A DNA stretch of 64,000 nucleotides, taken from Acinetobacter sp. WCHA45 (GTDB lineage: Bacteria; Pseudomonadota; Gammaproteobacteria; Pseudomonadales; Moraxellaceae). The stretch lies in assembly GCF_002165255.2 (NCBI RefSeq), contig NZ_CP028561.1:558001-622000 (forward strand), read 5' to 3'. Of the stretch, positions 14,625-24,699 are shown piece by piece (position 1 is the stretch's first letter; each line of letters starts with the position of its first letter). Below the pieces are notes generated by a model, which did not search any database, was not told the origin of the DNA, and saw only the letters and a program-made list of their open reading frames with translations. The position numbers and the translations under genes are program-made.

Positions 14625-15288
14625 ATGAAAACGCCCTTGTAACGTAAACAAGAGTCTATTTAAAAATTACAAACACAATCTATTCCTTACATCGAGTGAT
14701 TGCCGCATATTGAATCGGCTGATGAAGTTATAGCCCGCTCAGTTGAAAGTATTGCCAAACGAGCAATTGCGTGTTTGATGATTATCCAAGTGGCATGTGA
14801 TTTAAAAAAATCAGCAATTTGATCGAGAAACTAAAGACTTTATCGTTGATTTGCTAAATAAATTTGAAGTATTTGATGAGCTAACCCTTAAAGAACAAAA
14901 TATTTTAAATCAAGAGGTTTCTCAACAAGATGTCGTGAATATGATTTGGAAATATGAGGCTTACTAGGTTTTACTTTGGGCACTCGGAATTGTAAAAGAA
15001 CTCAATGCTCCAAATGAAATAGTAGATTGTGATTTTGCAGTTCAGGTAGTTTCTGCTTGTCGCTTATTTGATGAATTTATGCAGCAAGTTGAGTTAAGAA
15101 ATCTGGATGAAATTTTAGATCAGGCAGATTTGACCTATCGTTATGATTGGGCATGCGTAGATGCTCGTTTAAAACAACAAGATGCGCCTGAAAATTTAAA
15201 TGCTTCAGTTGTTGTGGAACGTCATGGTGCTTTGAATTGGCTAATACAGCATGATGGAGATTGGGATAATCCAGACTTAAATACATAA
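14625..15288 (+). pseudogene. DUF4272-family pseudogene
   Basis: A decayed gene. From the ATG at 14625 the frame reads RKQESI, then IPYIE, then LPHIESADEVIARSVESIAK, interrupted by in-frame stops at 14640, 14661, 14697 and 14820. The frame then shifts by one and continues as DRETKDFIVDLLNKFEVFDE to NMIWKYEAY, where a TAG at 14965 replaces the expected Trp. It then reads open to 15288 with EEILDQADLTYRY-like sequence (here DEILDQADLTYRYDWACVDA). The whole follows the DUF4272 family pattern (from memory), whose function is unknown. It separates hisG from hisD. Confidence 0.8.
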
Positions 15289-15419
15289 AATTTAAAATAT
15301 TTAAACCTAAAAATGATTTTTTCTATTAAAGCAGGTGGAAATGCTGATGTTATCTTGCCCACAAGCGTGTTGAAAAAGAGTAAACTTAGCCTTCTCTTAT
15401 TCGCCTTGTGGGTAAATTG

Positions 15420-16709
15420 ATGCGACGTTTATCGACTCAGGATCAAAATTTTAAACAGGCATTTGCTGAACTTTTAGCATTTGAAACTGTGAATGATCCT
15501 CAATTAGTACAAACTGTAGACCAAATCATTGCTGATGTTCGTCAGTATGGTGATGATCATGTACTTAAATTAACACAACAGTTCGATCGACATCCAGCGC
15601 ATCAATTCTCGGATTTGGAACTGACCCAAGCTCAACTTAAAACTGCATTTGAAGGCTTAAGCACAGAAATTCGTGAAGCCTTAGAATTGGCTGCAAAACG
15701 TATTCGTTCTTTCCATCAGGCACAAAAGCAGGAAGGTTGGACTTATGTTGATGATCTGGGTAATACCTTAGGTCAGAAAGTCACGCCACTTGATCGCGTC
15801 GGGATTTATGTTCCTGGTGGATTAGCATCTTATCCATCATCTGTACTTATGAATGCTTTACCAGCACATGTAGCAGGGGTTCCTGAAATTATCATGGTGG
15901 TTCCAGCGCCGAATGGTGAATTGAATCCATTGGTTTTAGCAGCTGCATATTTAGCAGGGATAAGTCGTGTATTTACTATTGGCGGTGCTCAAGCCGTTGC
16001 AGCGTTAGCTTATGGAACGCAAACCATTCCAGCTGTCGATAAAATTACAGGACCGGGGAACCGTTTTGTAGCAGCAGCCAAACGTGCAGTCTTTGGTCAG
16101 GTAGGTATTGATATGATCGCGGGGCCTTCGGAAATTTTGGTGTATGCCGAAGGGGAAAATAATGCTGAATGGTTGGCTATGGATGTATTGTCTCAAGCTG
16201 AGCATGATACGGTTGCACAAGCCATTTTTATTACGCCAGATGAAGCACTTTTAAATGCTGTCGAAACAGCCATTGAAAAGCATTTAAGTGAATTGCCAAA
16301 AGCAGAAATTGCTCGAACTTCGATTCAAAATCGTGGTGCGTTAGTACTGGTAAAGGATCGTGCGGAAGCGATTAAACTGATTAATCAGGTTGCTCCAGAG
16401 CATTTAGAATTATGTCTTGATGATGCTGAATTAATGAGCCAAGAGATTTGTCATGCAGGTGCGATCTTTATGGGGCGTTATACGCCTGAAGCGATCGGTG
16501 ATTATTGTGCAGGTCCAAATCATGTTTTACCGACTTCGGGTACAGCGCGTTTTTCTTCACCGCTCGGCGTTTATGATTTCCAAAAGCGTTCAAGTTTAAT
16601 TATGTGTTCGCAAGAGGGCGTTAAAACTTTGGCTAAAACAGCAGATGTGTTGGCAGTTGAAGAAAATCTTGATGCCCATGCACGCTCGGCACGCTATCGT
16701 TATCAATAA
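15420..16709 (+). CDS. hisD: Histidinol dehydrogenase HisD
   Basis: Oxidises L-histidinol to histidine in two NAD-dependent steps with zinc. The family signature around the zinc site is present (IDMIAGPSEILVYA, LSQAEHDTVAQA), as is GPNHVLPTSGTARFSSPLGVYDF near the C-terminus. I use the ATG at 15420 (MRRLSTQDQNFKQ); a GTG four codons upstream is possible. About 430 residues. It is followed by a terminator and then hisC, so it is part of a his cluster interrupted upstream by the DUF4272 relic. Confidence 0.95.
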   Translation: MRRLSTQDQNFKQAFAELLAFETVNDPQLVQTVDQIIADVRQYGDDHVLKLTQQFDRHPAHQFSDLELTQAQLKTAFEGLSTEIREALELAAKRIRSFHQAQKQEGWTYVDDLGNTLGQKVTPLDRVGIYVPGGLASYPSSVLMNALPAHVAGVPEIIMVVPAPNGELNPLVLAAAYLAGISRVFTIGGAQAVAALAYGTQTIPAVDKITGPGNRFVAAAKRAVFGQVGIDMIAGPSEILVYAEGENNAEWLAMDVLSQAEHDTVAQAIFITPDEALLNAVETAIEKHLSELPKAEIARTSIQNRGALVLVKDRAEAIKLINQVAPEHLELCLDDAELMSQEICHAGAIFMGRYTPEAIGDYCAGPNHVLPTSGTARFSSPLGVYDFQKRSSLIMCSQEGVKTLAKTADVLAVEENLDAHARSARYRYQ

Positions 16710-16727
16710 CCGATTCGAAGAATAGAT

Positions 16728-16753
16728 AGGGGCTGATAGAAGCCCCTTTTTTG
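16728..16753 (+). terminator. Terminator between hisD and hisC
   Basis: GGGGCTGATAGAAGCCCC hairpin followed by six T. It lies 19 bp after hisD and just before the hisC ribosome site, so it may attenuate rather than fully separate the genes. Confidence 0.8.
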
Positions 16754-16773
16754 AGATATATGAGAGTAGAACA

Positions 16774-17859
16774 ATGACGTTTACAACTGAACAAATGCGT
16801 TTTTGGAGTCCAGAAGTTCGTGAACTTGAGCCATATGTACCAGGTGAGCAGCCTAAGATTCAGAACTTACTAAAACTTAATACCAATGAAAACCCATATC
16901 CACCATCACCTAAAGTTGTGGAAGCTGTTCAAGCAGTTTTAACTCACCAAGCCGATGCTTTGCGCTTGTATCCAGATCCAGATGCGACCGCTTTAAAGCA
17001 GGCAATTGCTAAACAGCAGCATGTTGATGTTGCTCAAGTCTTTGTCGGTAATGGTTCGGATGAAGTTTTAGCGCATATTTTTAAGGCTTTTTTTATTCAG
17101 AAAGAGCCAATTCTCTACCCAGATATTACCTATAGTTTTTATCCTGTTTATAGCCAGTTTTTTGGAACTCAGACCAAACAGATTCCATTGAATGAAAAAT
17201 TCGAAATTGATGTGTCGGATTATGAACAGGAAAATGGCGGTATTATCATTACTAATCCAAATGCGCCAACCAGCATTGCATTAGGCTTAGATCAAATTGA
17301 ACAGGTGTTAAAAGCCAATCCTGATCGAGTCGTGGTGATTGATGAAGCCTATGTCGATTTTGGTGCAGAGTCAGCGGTACAATTGGTCAATCGTTACGAA
17401 AATTTAGTCGTTTGCCAAACGACATCTAAGTCTCGTTCATTGGCGGGATTACGTGTCGGCTTTGCGATTGCACAAGCGCATTTGATTGCAGCACTTGAAG
17501 CTGTAAAGAATAGCTTTAATTCATACCCAATCGATCGTTTTGCAATTGCCGCAGCGGTGGCCTCATTTGAAGATCAAGCTTATTTTGAAGCGCAATGTGC
17601 CAAAGTGATTGAGAGTCGAGAAAAATTAGTTGGTGATCTCGTGGCTTTAGGTTTTGATGTATTGCCATCGAAAGCCAATTTTATCTTTGTCACGCATCCT
17701 CAATACGATGCTGCTCAACTGGCTCAACAATTACGTGAGCATGGTATTATTGTGCGTTATTTCAATAAACCAAGAATTAATCAATTTTTACGTATCACAA
17801 TTGGTACCGATGAACAAAACCAGCGTCTAGTCGATACACTTAAAAATCAAATTTTATAA
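16774..17859 (+). CDS. hisC: Histidinol-phosphate aminotransferase HisC
   Basis: PLP-dependent fold-type I aminotransferase converting imidazole-acetol phosphate to histidinol phosphate. It has 361 residues. The PLP-binding lysine is Lys219 in [23 protein letters not shown] (about 38-46), TNPNAPTS (160-167) and VIDEAYVDF (188-196) are the other class-II signature elements. It is the third his gene here; pabB is convergent 11 bp downstream. Confidence 0.95.
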   Translation: MTFTTEQMRFWSPEVRELEPYVPGEQPKIQNLLKLNTNENPYPPSPKVVEAVQAVLTHQADALRLYPDPDATALKQAIAKQQHVDVAQVFVGNGSDEVLAHIFKAFFIQKEPILYPDITYSFYPVYSQFFGTQTKQIPLNEKFEIDVSDYEQENGGIIITNPNAPTSIALGLDQIEQVLKANPDRVVVIDEAYVDFGAESAVQLVNRYENLVVCQTTSKSRSLAGLRVGFAIAQAHLIAALEAVKNSFNSYPIDRFAIAAAVASFEDQAYFEAQCAKVIESREKLVGDLVALGFDVLPSKANFIFVTHPQYDAAQLAQQLREHGIIVRYFNKPRINQFLRITIGTDEQNQRLVDTLKNQIL

Positions 17860-17870
17860 TTCTATAAAAT

Positions 17871-19220
17871 TTAGTTCTCAGATTTTTGCCATGTATTGAG
17901 CAAATCAAGCATGGCAGAAATTTTATCAAAGCATTCTTGGTACTCGGCTTCGGCATCAGAAGCAACCGTAATGCCGCCACCTGCCCACATCGATAATTGA
18001 TCCTGATATTTTTGAATACTACGGATTAAGATATTCCAGCAACCTGTTCCATCAAAATTAAAATAACCCAAACTTCCACAATATGCGCCACGTGGAGCAC
18101 CTTCTAATTCATTAATAATTTGCATAGCGCGAATTTTGGGTGCCCCTGTAATTGAACCACCCGGAAGGGCGGACAATAACATCTGCATGGGGTTTACTTC
18201 TTTTTTTAAGGTTGCAGTGATTTCACTGACCATATGATGGACTTGGTTGAAGCTTTCAATTTCGAAAAGTTTTGTCGTTTCTACAGATCCTGTTTCTGCA
18301 TAAACACTTAAATCATTCCGAAGTAAATCAACAATCATCACATTTTCAGCCTGATCTTTTTCAGAGCGGCTGAGCTGATCTTTAGATTGTTGGTCTTGCT
18401 CGGCATCATCAAAACGAGGCATTGTACCTTTAATTGGTCGTGTTTTAATTTTTCGATTTGTTTGAAACTCGACAAACAATTCTGGAGAACAGCTGAGTAG
18501 CTCAAAATCATGTATCTTGAGATAGGCAGCATAAGGTGCATGGGTGAGCGCCCATAAATCCTGTGCTCGATCTAATAATGAGCCTTCTGTTTTTGCAATA
18601 AACTCTTGAGTTAAATTAATCTGATAGCAGTCACCAGCTTTGATATATTCCTGCACTTGATTAAATGCATGTAGGTATTGTTGCTTAGACCAGCGCGGAT
18701 AGCATTTTTCTAATAATGAGAAAGGTGTTTTTTGAATATTGATTGATTGATTGATTAGATTTATGACATTTTGATAAATACTTTCCGCCTCATTTTCATC
18801 ACTATAAAAATACCAAGCATCATCCTGAAACTTTAAAAAAGTCGAATATAGACCTAAGAAAAAACTGGGTTGATTTCGTGAAACCATGTTTATAAATTGA
18901 TTTGCACTATAGTCATAGCTAAAAAAGCCAATATATCCACCACCAAAAGTAGTTTTCATTGAACTTTGTGAATGGGATTGAAAATTTAAAAAATCGCTAA
19001 TAGGCAAGGTTGCTTGTACATTCTTATATTTATTAAATTGAGTTTTACAAAATTTTTTGAGTTCTGACTGTTCTAATACTAAAAATTCTTGAGGCAAAAA
19101 ACCAATTGTCGGAGTGTGATTGTCATATAAATAAACTAAACCAGTGAGTTCATTCAGTTGTATAAGAAGGTCAAATGCAGAGGTGAGTTGCGTGTCAAGT
19201 TTTTGCTGAAAATGAGACAT
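17871..19220 (-). CDS. pabB: Aminodeoxychorismate synthase component I (PabB)
   Basis: Chorismate-binding enzyme of the TrpE/PabB/MenF family, about 449 residues. Assigned to PabB rather than TrpE because the active-site motif reads RPIKGTMPR (Lys where TrpE has Ala). Other signatures are ENVMIVDLLRNDLS, LPGGSITGAPKIRAM and GGGITVASDAEAEYQE. With PabA it makes 4-amino-4-deoxychorismate for folate. The Met at 19220 (MSHFQQKL) is preferred over 19235. It is unlinked here to pabA or pabC. Confidence 0.9.
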   Translation of the reverse strand: MSHFQQKLDTQLTSAFDLLIQLNELTGLVYLYDNHTPTIGFLPQEFLVLEQSELKKFCKTQFNKYKNVQATLPISDFLNFQSHSQSSMKTTFGGGYIGFFSYDYSANQFINMVSRNQPSFFLGLYSTFLKFQDDAWYFYSDENEAESIYQNVINLINQSINIQKTPFSLLEKCYPRWSKQQYLHAFNQVQEYIKAGDCYQINLTQEFIAKTEGSLLDRAQDLWALTHAPYAAYLKIHDFELLSCSPELFVEFQTNRKIKTRPIKGTMPRFDDAEQDQQSKDQLSRSEKDQAENVMIVDLLRNDLSVYAETGSVETTKLFEIESFNQVHHMVSEITATLKKEVNPMQMLLSALPGGSITGAPKIRAMQIINELEGAPRGAYCGSLGYFNFDGTGCWNILIRSIQKYQDQLSMWAGGGITVASDAEAEYQECFDKISAMLDLLNTWQKSEN

Positions 19221-19739
19221 ATAACAAAAATACATTCATATACATTTGGAAAATATAATTGTACTACAATCATCTAAAATCTACTGATATTTATCCTATA
19301 GATAAAAGTTGAAAAATATTTCTGAAATCTATTGTGATTCTGTCTACTTAAATTGTAAAACAAGTTGCAATTTTCATGAATTGGTTTAAGAAAGCGCAAT
19401 TGTTTACATTTAGCAGTGATTTGGGCGGATGATAAAAGGTTTAAATAGGATATTTGACTATGATTTTCTAAAAATGCTGATTAAAAAACTATAGTGCTTT
19501 CCATATGTTAGAGCATATAAATTAAAGTGGTGCACGAAAAAAGTATTATGCCGTTTGTCGGGTTATTTATAAAAAACGATTAACAGTAGTTGAACATAAA
19601 ATAACAAACCTGTAATTTAGTACTTGCTAAAACGAACTACTCAAGGATTGGAAGTTCAAGTTGTCATTAAGAAAAAAACGACCGTGGACAGTTTAGAGTA
19701 GTGAAAGTCAAAAAATAAATGCTCTTGGGAGAGTGCTCA
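19221..19739. other. Long intergenic region between pabB and filA
   Basis: About 500 AT-rich bases between divergent genes. No open frame of interest and no clear RNA hairpin was seen. It must contain the filA promoter; several -35/-10 pairs are possible but none stands out, so none is marked. A GGGAG ribosome site lies just ahead of the filA ATG at 19740. Confidence 0.5.
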
Positions 19740-20738
19740 ATGAAAATGTTTACTAAACTAGCTTTAGTTTCTTCAATGGCGATTAGCGCAAATGCAATGG
19801 CTATGCAGTCTATGGATGATGCTGCACTAAGCGCTGCAACAGGTCAAGACGGTATCAATATTGGTATCGGTATTTCTAAAATTGAAATTGAAAAAGTTTT
19901 AATTCACGATAATGATGGTTTAGGTGGTACAGCTACTAATGCTGGTGCTATCGTAATTAAATCAAATGGTACTGGTGCAACTGCTGCTAACGGTATCGTA
20001 ATTACTGCTCCAATGGATGCTACAGGTACTGCTGTAGATAACACTCGTGCTTTAACATCACATAACCTTGCTGATCTTACAATTGATACAGATAAAGGTA
20101 CTGGTACAAATGGTGCGTTCCTTAATGTCGCAGCTGCTGTATCTGGTTTAGATATTTATATCGGTGAAATTGGTGTGTCTGGCTCTAATGCAGCAAGCAC
20201 TACAGTTCGTCGTGGTAACGATGCATCTAACTACAACGCAATTTTATCTGGTTTAACAATCAAAACAGGCGTTACAAGTGCAAACATCCAGTTAGGTGCT
20301 GCTCCACAAGGTGCAATGATTGTATTGAATACAACCATGCAAGGTGGTTTGGAAATTAAAAACCTAGGTATTATTGATAGTTCAACTAAACAAGGTACCG
20401 GTGATGGTACAGCTTCTAACCGTGCTGCTGGTCAAATTTACCTTGACAGTATCAAAGTTGCTGATGCTCCTATAGGTGCAGCTGCGGCAACAGGTAACTT
20501 AACTGTTAATGCTGCAGTAAGCGTAGTTGGTAAAGAAGGTTCTAACAACGGTTACTTACGTATTATCACTGGTTCTGGTGCTACTACACCTAAAACTGAT
20601 ATGTACATCAAAGGTGTTCGTTTAGGCAGTCAAGCAGCAGCTTCAATTGGTGATGTAGAAGTTCAAGGTTTACAAACTTACTATTTCGATGGTACTGCAA
20701 ATGTTAAAGGTTCTATGATCACTATTTCTGGTCACTAA
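19740..20738 (+). CDS. filA: FilA-like secreted protein (fil cluster)
   Basis: 332 residues. Signal peptide MKMFTKLALVSSMAISANAMA, then MQSMDDAALSAATGQDGINI, a motif I associate with a family common in Acinetobacter. The rest is rich in Gly, Ala, Thr, Asn and predicted beta strands, resembling a secreted or surface beta-solenoid. The name FilA ('putative pilus assembly') comes from Acinetobacter annotation; nothing here resembles a pilin. The ATG at 19740 (ribosome site GGGAG) is preferred over 19719. Codon use suggests high expression. A strong terminator follows, so filA may be made in excess over filB-F. Confidence 0.75.
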   Translation: MKMFTKLALVSSMAISANAMAMQSMDDAALSAATGQDGINIGIGISKIEIEKVLIHDNDGLGGTATNAGAIVIKSNGTGATAANGIVITAPMDATGTAVDNTRALTSHNLADLTIDTDKGTGTNGAFLNVAAAVSGLDIYIGEIGVSGSNAASTTVRRGNDASNYNAILSGLTIKTGVTSANIQLGAAPQGAMIVLNTTMQGGLEIKNLGIIDSSTKQGTGDGTASNRAAGQIYLDSIKVADAPIGAAAATGNLTVNAAVSVVGKEGSNNGYLRIITGSGATTPKTDMYIKGVRLGSQAAASIGDVEVQGLQTYYFDGTANVKGSMITISGH

Positions 20739-20747
20739 TCTTATAAC

Positions 20748-20779
20748 AAAAAAAAGCGCACTAGTTGCGCTTTTTTTTA
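20748..20779 (+). terminator. Terminator after filA
   Basis: AAAAAAAAGCGCA ... TGCGCTTTTTTTT hairpin with a CTAGT loop, 10 bp past the filA stop. Some read-through or a second promoter in 20780-21012 must drive filB-F. Confidence 0.85.
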
Positions 20780-21012
20780 TTTGAAATAAGTATTTTTATG
20801 TGCTAAAAAACGGAAAATAGTTTTGCTAAAGCACAATAAATTACTTAATGATAACTAATTAGTATTAAAAAATACATTTCGTCAAAAAAAACTAAAAAAA
20901 TGCTGTTTTTTTTTATAAAAAAAGGTATCTTCAACATGCAGGGATGAGGTGTTTACGGACACTAAAATAAAATGAATAAGGCAAGTTGTGCCACTGTTAG
21001 AAAAAGAGACTT

Positions 21013-21846
21013 ATGTTAGAGATCGCTTTAGGCTCAGCATTGATGTATTACTTTACAACGCAAGCCTTCGAAATAGAAAAAAAACCAGAGGGGACTGTAT
21101 ATTATACAGAGACCTTAGATTCTCGTAACCCTTCTTTTACACGTAATCATCGTGAGGCGGTCACAATTAAACCTGCTATAGAAGATCAATTTCGGGGTAT
21201 TGTTCGTCAGGCATATGACTACAGTTGTGGATCAGCCGCATTAACTACGCTGTTAAATGGCTATGGTGGTTTACGTTTGACTGAACAACAAACGATGACA
21301 GGTTTGCTTCAGTATGGTGAGTATCAACGTATTATTGAGCGCCGTAGTTTTTCTCTGTTAGACATGAAGCGATTTGTTACTGCACTTGGGTTGAATAGTG
21401 GTGGTTATCGAGGGGAATTTTCAGATTTAACCAGTTTAAAACAGCCTGCAATTGTTCCTATTACTTATGCTGGTTTTAAACATTTTGTTGTATATAAAGC
21501 ATATAAAAACGGTCGAGTTTATGTGGCTGATCCATCATTAGGCAATATTAGTTTTGATGAAATTCGCTTTAAACAGATTTGGGATAATAATACACTTTTC
21601 ATTGTAGATATTCCGGAAGAGTATCGTAAAAATTTATTAGCGTTGCAAGACTCAGATATGCGCCATGTAGAAGATGCAACTGTTAATAAATACGCGCTTG
21701 CGGAAATTCAGTTTCCGACACAAAAGTTTGAACGTATGGCTGATAAGGCATCAACGATGCGTAAAGTATTAGATGCAGATCCGACCTCTGCTACTTACAA
21801 TCAACCAATTACGACTTTTATGCGCTTATATTACAAGCGGAAGTAA
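21013..21846 (+). CDS. filB: C39-type cysteine peptidase (FilB)
   Basis: 277 residues with one peptidase C39 domain. The catalytic residues are Cys72 in YDYSCGSAALTTLL, His157 in FKHFVVYKAYKNGRVYVADP and Asp173 in the same block. The N-terminus has a short hydrophobic segment (ALGSALMYYF), probably a signal or anchor. There is no ABC-transporter domain, unlike bacteriocin-exporter C39 proteins, so it is a stand-alone protease. It sits between filA and the barrel genes, suggesting periplasmic processing of a cluster product. Substrate unknown; FilA and FilE are candidates (inference). Confidence 0.78.
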   Translation: MLEIALGSALMYYFTTQAFEIEKKPEGTVYYTETLDSRNPSFTRNHREAVTIKPAIEDQFRGIVRQAYDYSCGSAALTTLLNGYGGLRLTEQQTMTGLLQYGEYQRIIERRSFSLLDMKRFVTALGLNSGGYRGEFSDLTSLKQPAIVPITYAGFKHFVVYKAYKNGRVYVADPSLGNISFDEIRFKQIWDNNTLFIVDIPEEYRKNLLALQDSDMRHVEDATVNKYALAEIQFPTQKFERMADKASTMRKVLDADPTSATYNQPITTFMRLYYKRK

Positions 21847-21891
21847 TTTAGAAATCATTAAAATTAATGTATTAATAGGATGTAACGCAAA

Positions 21892-23022
21892 ATGAAAAGT
21901 CCATGGATGAACATCAGTGTGTTGGCATTAAGTATGAGTGCAGTAACAACAACACTTTATGCTGAAGAACAGAAATCAACGGAAGTTCAGACCGAACAAA
22001 CAGCGCAAGTAGATCAAGCTACAAATGCAGTGAAAGATGAGTCCAATGTAAAAGCTGGTGATAGTCAAGCAACACAAGCAGCAAATGCATTACAAAAGCA
22101 AGAAGGTGATGCGACTAAAGAAACAAATTTACAAGAAGTATTTACATCTAACGAACGTCAATATTCATTGATAAAAAAAGGTGTTATTTCTTCTTATTAT
22201 GACATTGATTACACATACTATCGAGATAGTAGACTAGATCTTGCTACGGGCGATAGTACAAGTGCTTTACAACGCTTACGTGTTGAAGAAGATGCAAACC
22301 ATACACTGACCAATACATTTACCACGCAATATGGTTTACTTGATAACTTGACCTTATCAGCATCTATTCCATTAATGGCTAAAAAAGATCTTTTACAGGA
22401 TAAGACAGCCGCAGGTTTAGGTGATATTTCTTTTGGAGCTCGTTGGGAACCGTTTCCTTTAAAACAAGGGCGTCTTCCGTTGGTTTTATTTGGTAACTTA
22501 TCAACTAAAACGGGTGATAGTCCTTATGAAATTGGTATTGATGAATTATCTACAGGTAAAGGATATTACTCGGTCGGTTTTGGAGCAAGTACGCGTAAAT
22601 ATATTGACCCTGTTGTTTTGTTCAGCTCAGTGTCAGCAAACTATGGTTTAAAAGAATCAGGTTTAAATCAGTTACGTGGTGGTGGTGCAACAGGACCTCG
22701 TATTCTTGAAAGTTTTGACCCAGGTTTAAGTGGTGGTTTCTCCTTTGGATTTGCGTACTCATTTAACTATGACGTATCACTAACCATGTCTTATCAACAA
22801 AGCTTTAATACTGGAGCAAAATTCTACTTTAAAAATGATGAAAGCTATCAATCAGCTGATCAAAGTAGTGCCATGTTGTCATTTGCATTGGGCGTAAGGG
22901 TATCACCTGAAACAATTGTAAATGGCACCGTTGCTATTGGATTAACGGAAGATGCGCCAGATGTGTCCTTGGGCTTGTCATTCCCACTCGATATTATAGG
23001 TTTTGGCAAGAAAGTTCGTTAA
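21892..23022 (+). CDS. filC: Predicted outer-membrane beta-barrel protein (FilC)
   Basis: 376 residues. Signal peptide MKSPWMNISVLALSMSAVTTTLYA, then a Gln/Thr/Glu/Lys-rich linker to about residue 85, then alternating amphipathic strands to the end (for example YSVGFGASTRKYI, MLSFALGVRVSPET), as in transporter-type barrels. It lies 45 bp after filB and 9 bp before filD, so it is cotranscribed. Function is unknown; a role in exporting or anchoring another Fil product is only suggested by context. Confidence 0.7.
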   Translation: MKSPWMNISVLALSMSAVTTTLYAEEQKSTEVQTEQTAQVDQATNAVKDESNVKAGDSQATQAANALQKQEGDATKETNLQEVFTSNERQYSLIKKGVISSYYDIDYTYYRDSRLDLATGDSTSALQRLRVEEDANHTLTNTFTTQYGLLDNLTLSASIPLMAKKDLLQDKTAAGLGDISFGARWEPFPLKQGRLPLVLFGNLSTKTGDSPYEIGIDELSTGKGYYSVGFGASTRKYIDPVVLFSSVSANYGLKESGLNQLRGGGATGPRILESFDPGLSGGFSFGFAYSFNYDVSLTMSYQQSFNTGAKFYFKNDESYQSADQSSAMLSFALGVRVSPETIVNGTVAIGLTEDAPDVSLGLSFPLDIIGFGKKVR

Positions 23023-23031
23023 GGAGATGTA

Positions 23032-24699
23032 ATGGTGAAATACCTAAAATTATGTCCCTTAACGGCAGCTATTCTTTTAGCTAGCTTATCAAATATTGCC
23101 AATGCGCAATTGGGACAAGACTTATCTGTAGACTTACGTTCTCTTTCTTTGGGGAATGCTGTCACCGCTGATCCACCAGGCATTAGTGCAGTACATTTTA
23201 ATCCAGCAGCACTGGCGAAAATTGATGGTTTACAAACTGATGTACAAGGGATTTTAGCTAATTTTGCGATTAAACGGGATTATTCAGCTCCTGCTGGTTA
23301 TAATGTTTTTGGTTATTCAGATGATCCATTGGTTTGTAATGATGGGCCAGAAGTTAGAACTGGAATTTGTACAGATTTTAAAGGAACAGTTCACGGGGAC
23401 GTTGAATACGCAAGTATTTATGTACCGATTCTTAAAAAAATCGTAGATTTAGGACCTAATGCTCCATTAGCTGCACCAACTGCAGCGATTGCTTATAAGC
23501 CACCTGGTTCCAAAGTAACCTATGCGACAGCTATGTACGCACCATTAGTTGCAGGTTTTGGCGCAGAAGATGGTAATCCAAGTAATTATATGGGCCAACA
23601 AGTTGCATTAGAGCGTATTACCTATTTATCGCCCTCTTTTGGTTATCAAGTGAATGATCATTTATCAGTTGGTGCATCATTTGGTATGTCTTACCAAGCG
23701 ATCGCACTTAAAACGGATCTACGCTTTCCAAATGAAATGATTGGTGTATTGCGAATGGTAGATGAAGTGGTATGTACTCCATTTAAGAATAATGGGGATA
23801 TTATCACCGATTTACTATTATTTGGTATTTGTAACGCCAAAGAAGGTATGAACCCGTTTAGTAAAGTGGGGGCAATGGATGTATCTTTAGAGCAATCATT
23901 AAGTCCAAGTTATAATTTGGGCGTATTATGGGAGCCAACCGATGATTTTAGTTTTGGTATGGTTTATCAAAGTGAAGCTAAAATGCGATTGCGAGGTAAA
24001 TATTTAATTAATAATGCGACAGCTCCGCAACAACTCGTAGCTGGTTTAAATTCGTCAGCGACTGGTCAAATTCTTGCGGCAATTCTTGGCTTGCCTGGGT
24101 ATATTCCTAATGTGGAATCTGGTTTAGTTGCCATGGATTTTAAATATCCACAACATTTTAAAGCGGGTATAAAATATAAAATATTTCCCGACTTGCAAAT
24201 GAACTTTGATCTCGGTTGGACCGACTTCGCTGCATGGGATAAGTTTAAGTTTGAATTTGATCGACAAATATCATTATTAAAGGTTGCTAAACTTTTGACT
24301 GCTGATGTAACGGATCGTTCTTTAGCTTTACCTTTAAAGTTTCAATCATCTTGGCGTTGGGGAATCGGTTTTGAATATTCAGCAACTGATCGGCTGAAGT
24401 TACGCATGGGTTATGAGCCTCGTACAAGTTCAATTCCGGATGACAAGCGCAATACGATGGTACCAATTAATAATGCTCAACTGTTCGGTTTAGGTGCTGG
24501 TTATCGATTTGATCAAGATACAGATTTAGATCTTTCAATTGGCTTCTTACGCAGTCGTGATGATATTCCTGCAAATACTAGTAGTCTTGCAAATAAAACA
24601 GGGGTTGATAATATTTTATTAAATCCGTATGCAGGCCTAGATATTAAAACCAATACTAAGGTAACTTTGCTTGGTATCAGCTATAGAACAAAATGGTAA
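23032..24699 (+). CDS. filD: OMPP1/FadL-family outer-membrane protein (FilD)
   Basis: 555 residues with a signal peptide ending ANAQ and the FadL/TodX N-terminal pattern (SLGNAVTADPPGISAVHFNPAALA, split here at residue ~40-62). C-terminal strands such as GIGFEYSATDRLKLRMGYEP and the terminal aromatic residue KW fit a barrel. FadL relatives carry hydrophobic compounds across the outer membrane. In this cluster the cargo could be a lipid or a protein part, which is not determinable. It overlaps the next gene by a few bases, implying coupled translation. Confidence 0.75.
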   Translation: MVKYLKLCPLTAAILLASLSNIANAQLGQDLSVDLRSLSLGNAVTADPPGISAVHFNPAALAKIDGLQTDVQGILANFAIKRDYSAPAGYNVFGYSDDPLVCNDGPEVRTGICTDFKGTVHGDVEYASIYVPILKKIVDLGPNAPLAAPTAAIAYKPPGSKVTYATAMYAPLVAGFGAEDGNPSNYMGQQVALERITYLSPSFGYQVNDHLSVGASFGMSYQAIALKTDLRFPNEMIGVLRMVDEVVCTPFKNNGDIITDLLLFGICNAKEGMNPFSKVGAMDVSLEQSLSPSYNLGVLWEPTDDFSFGMVYQSEAKMRLRGKYLINNATAPQQLVAGLNSSATGQILAAILGLPGYIPNVESGLVAMDFKYPQHFKAGIKYKIFPDLQMNFDLGWTDFAAWDKFKFEFDRQISLLKVAKLLTADVTDRSLALPLKFQSSWRWGIGFEYSATDRLKLRMGYEPRTSSIPDDKRNTMVPINNAQLFGLGAGYRFDQDTDLDLSIGFLRSRDDIPANTSSLANKTGVDNILLNPYAGLDIKTNTKVTLLGISYRTKW

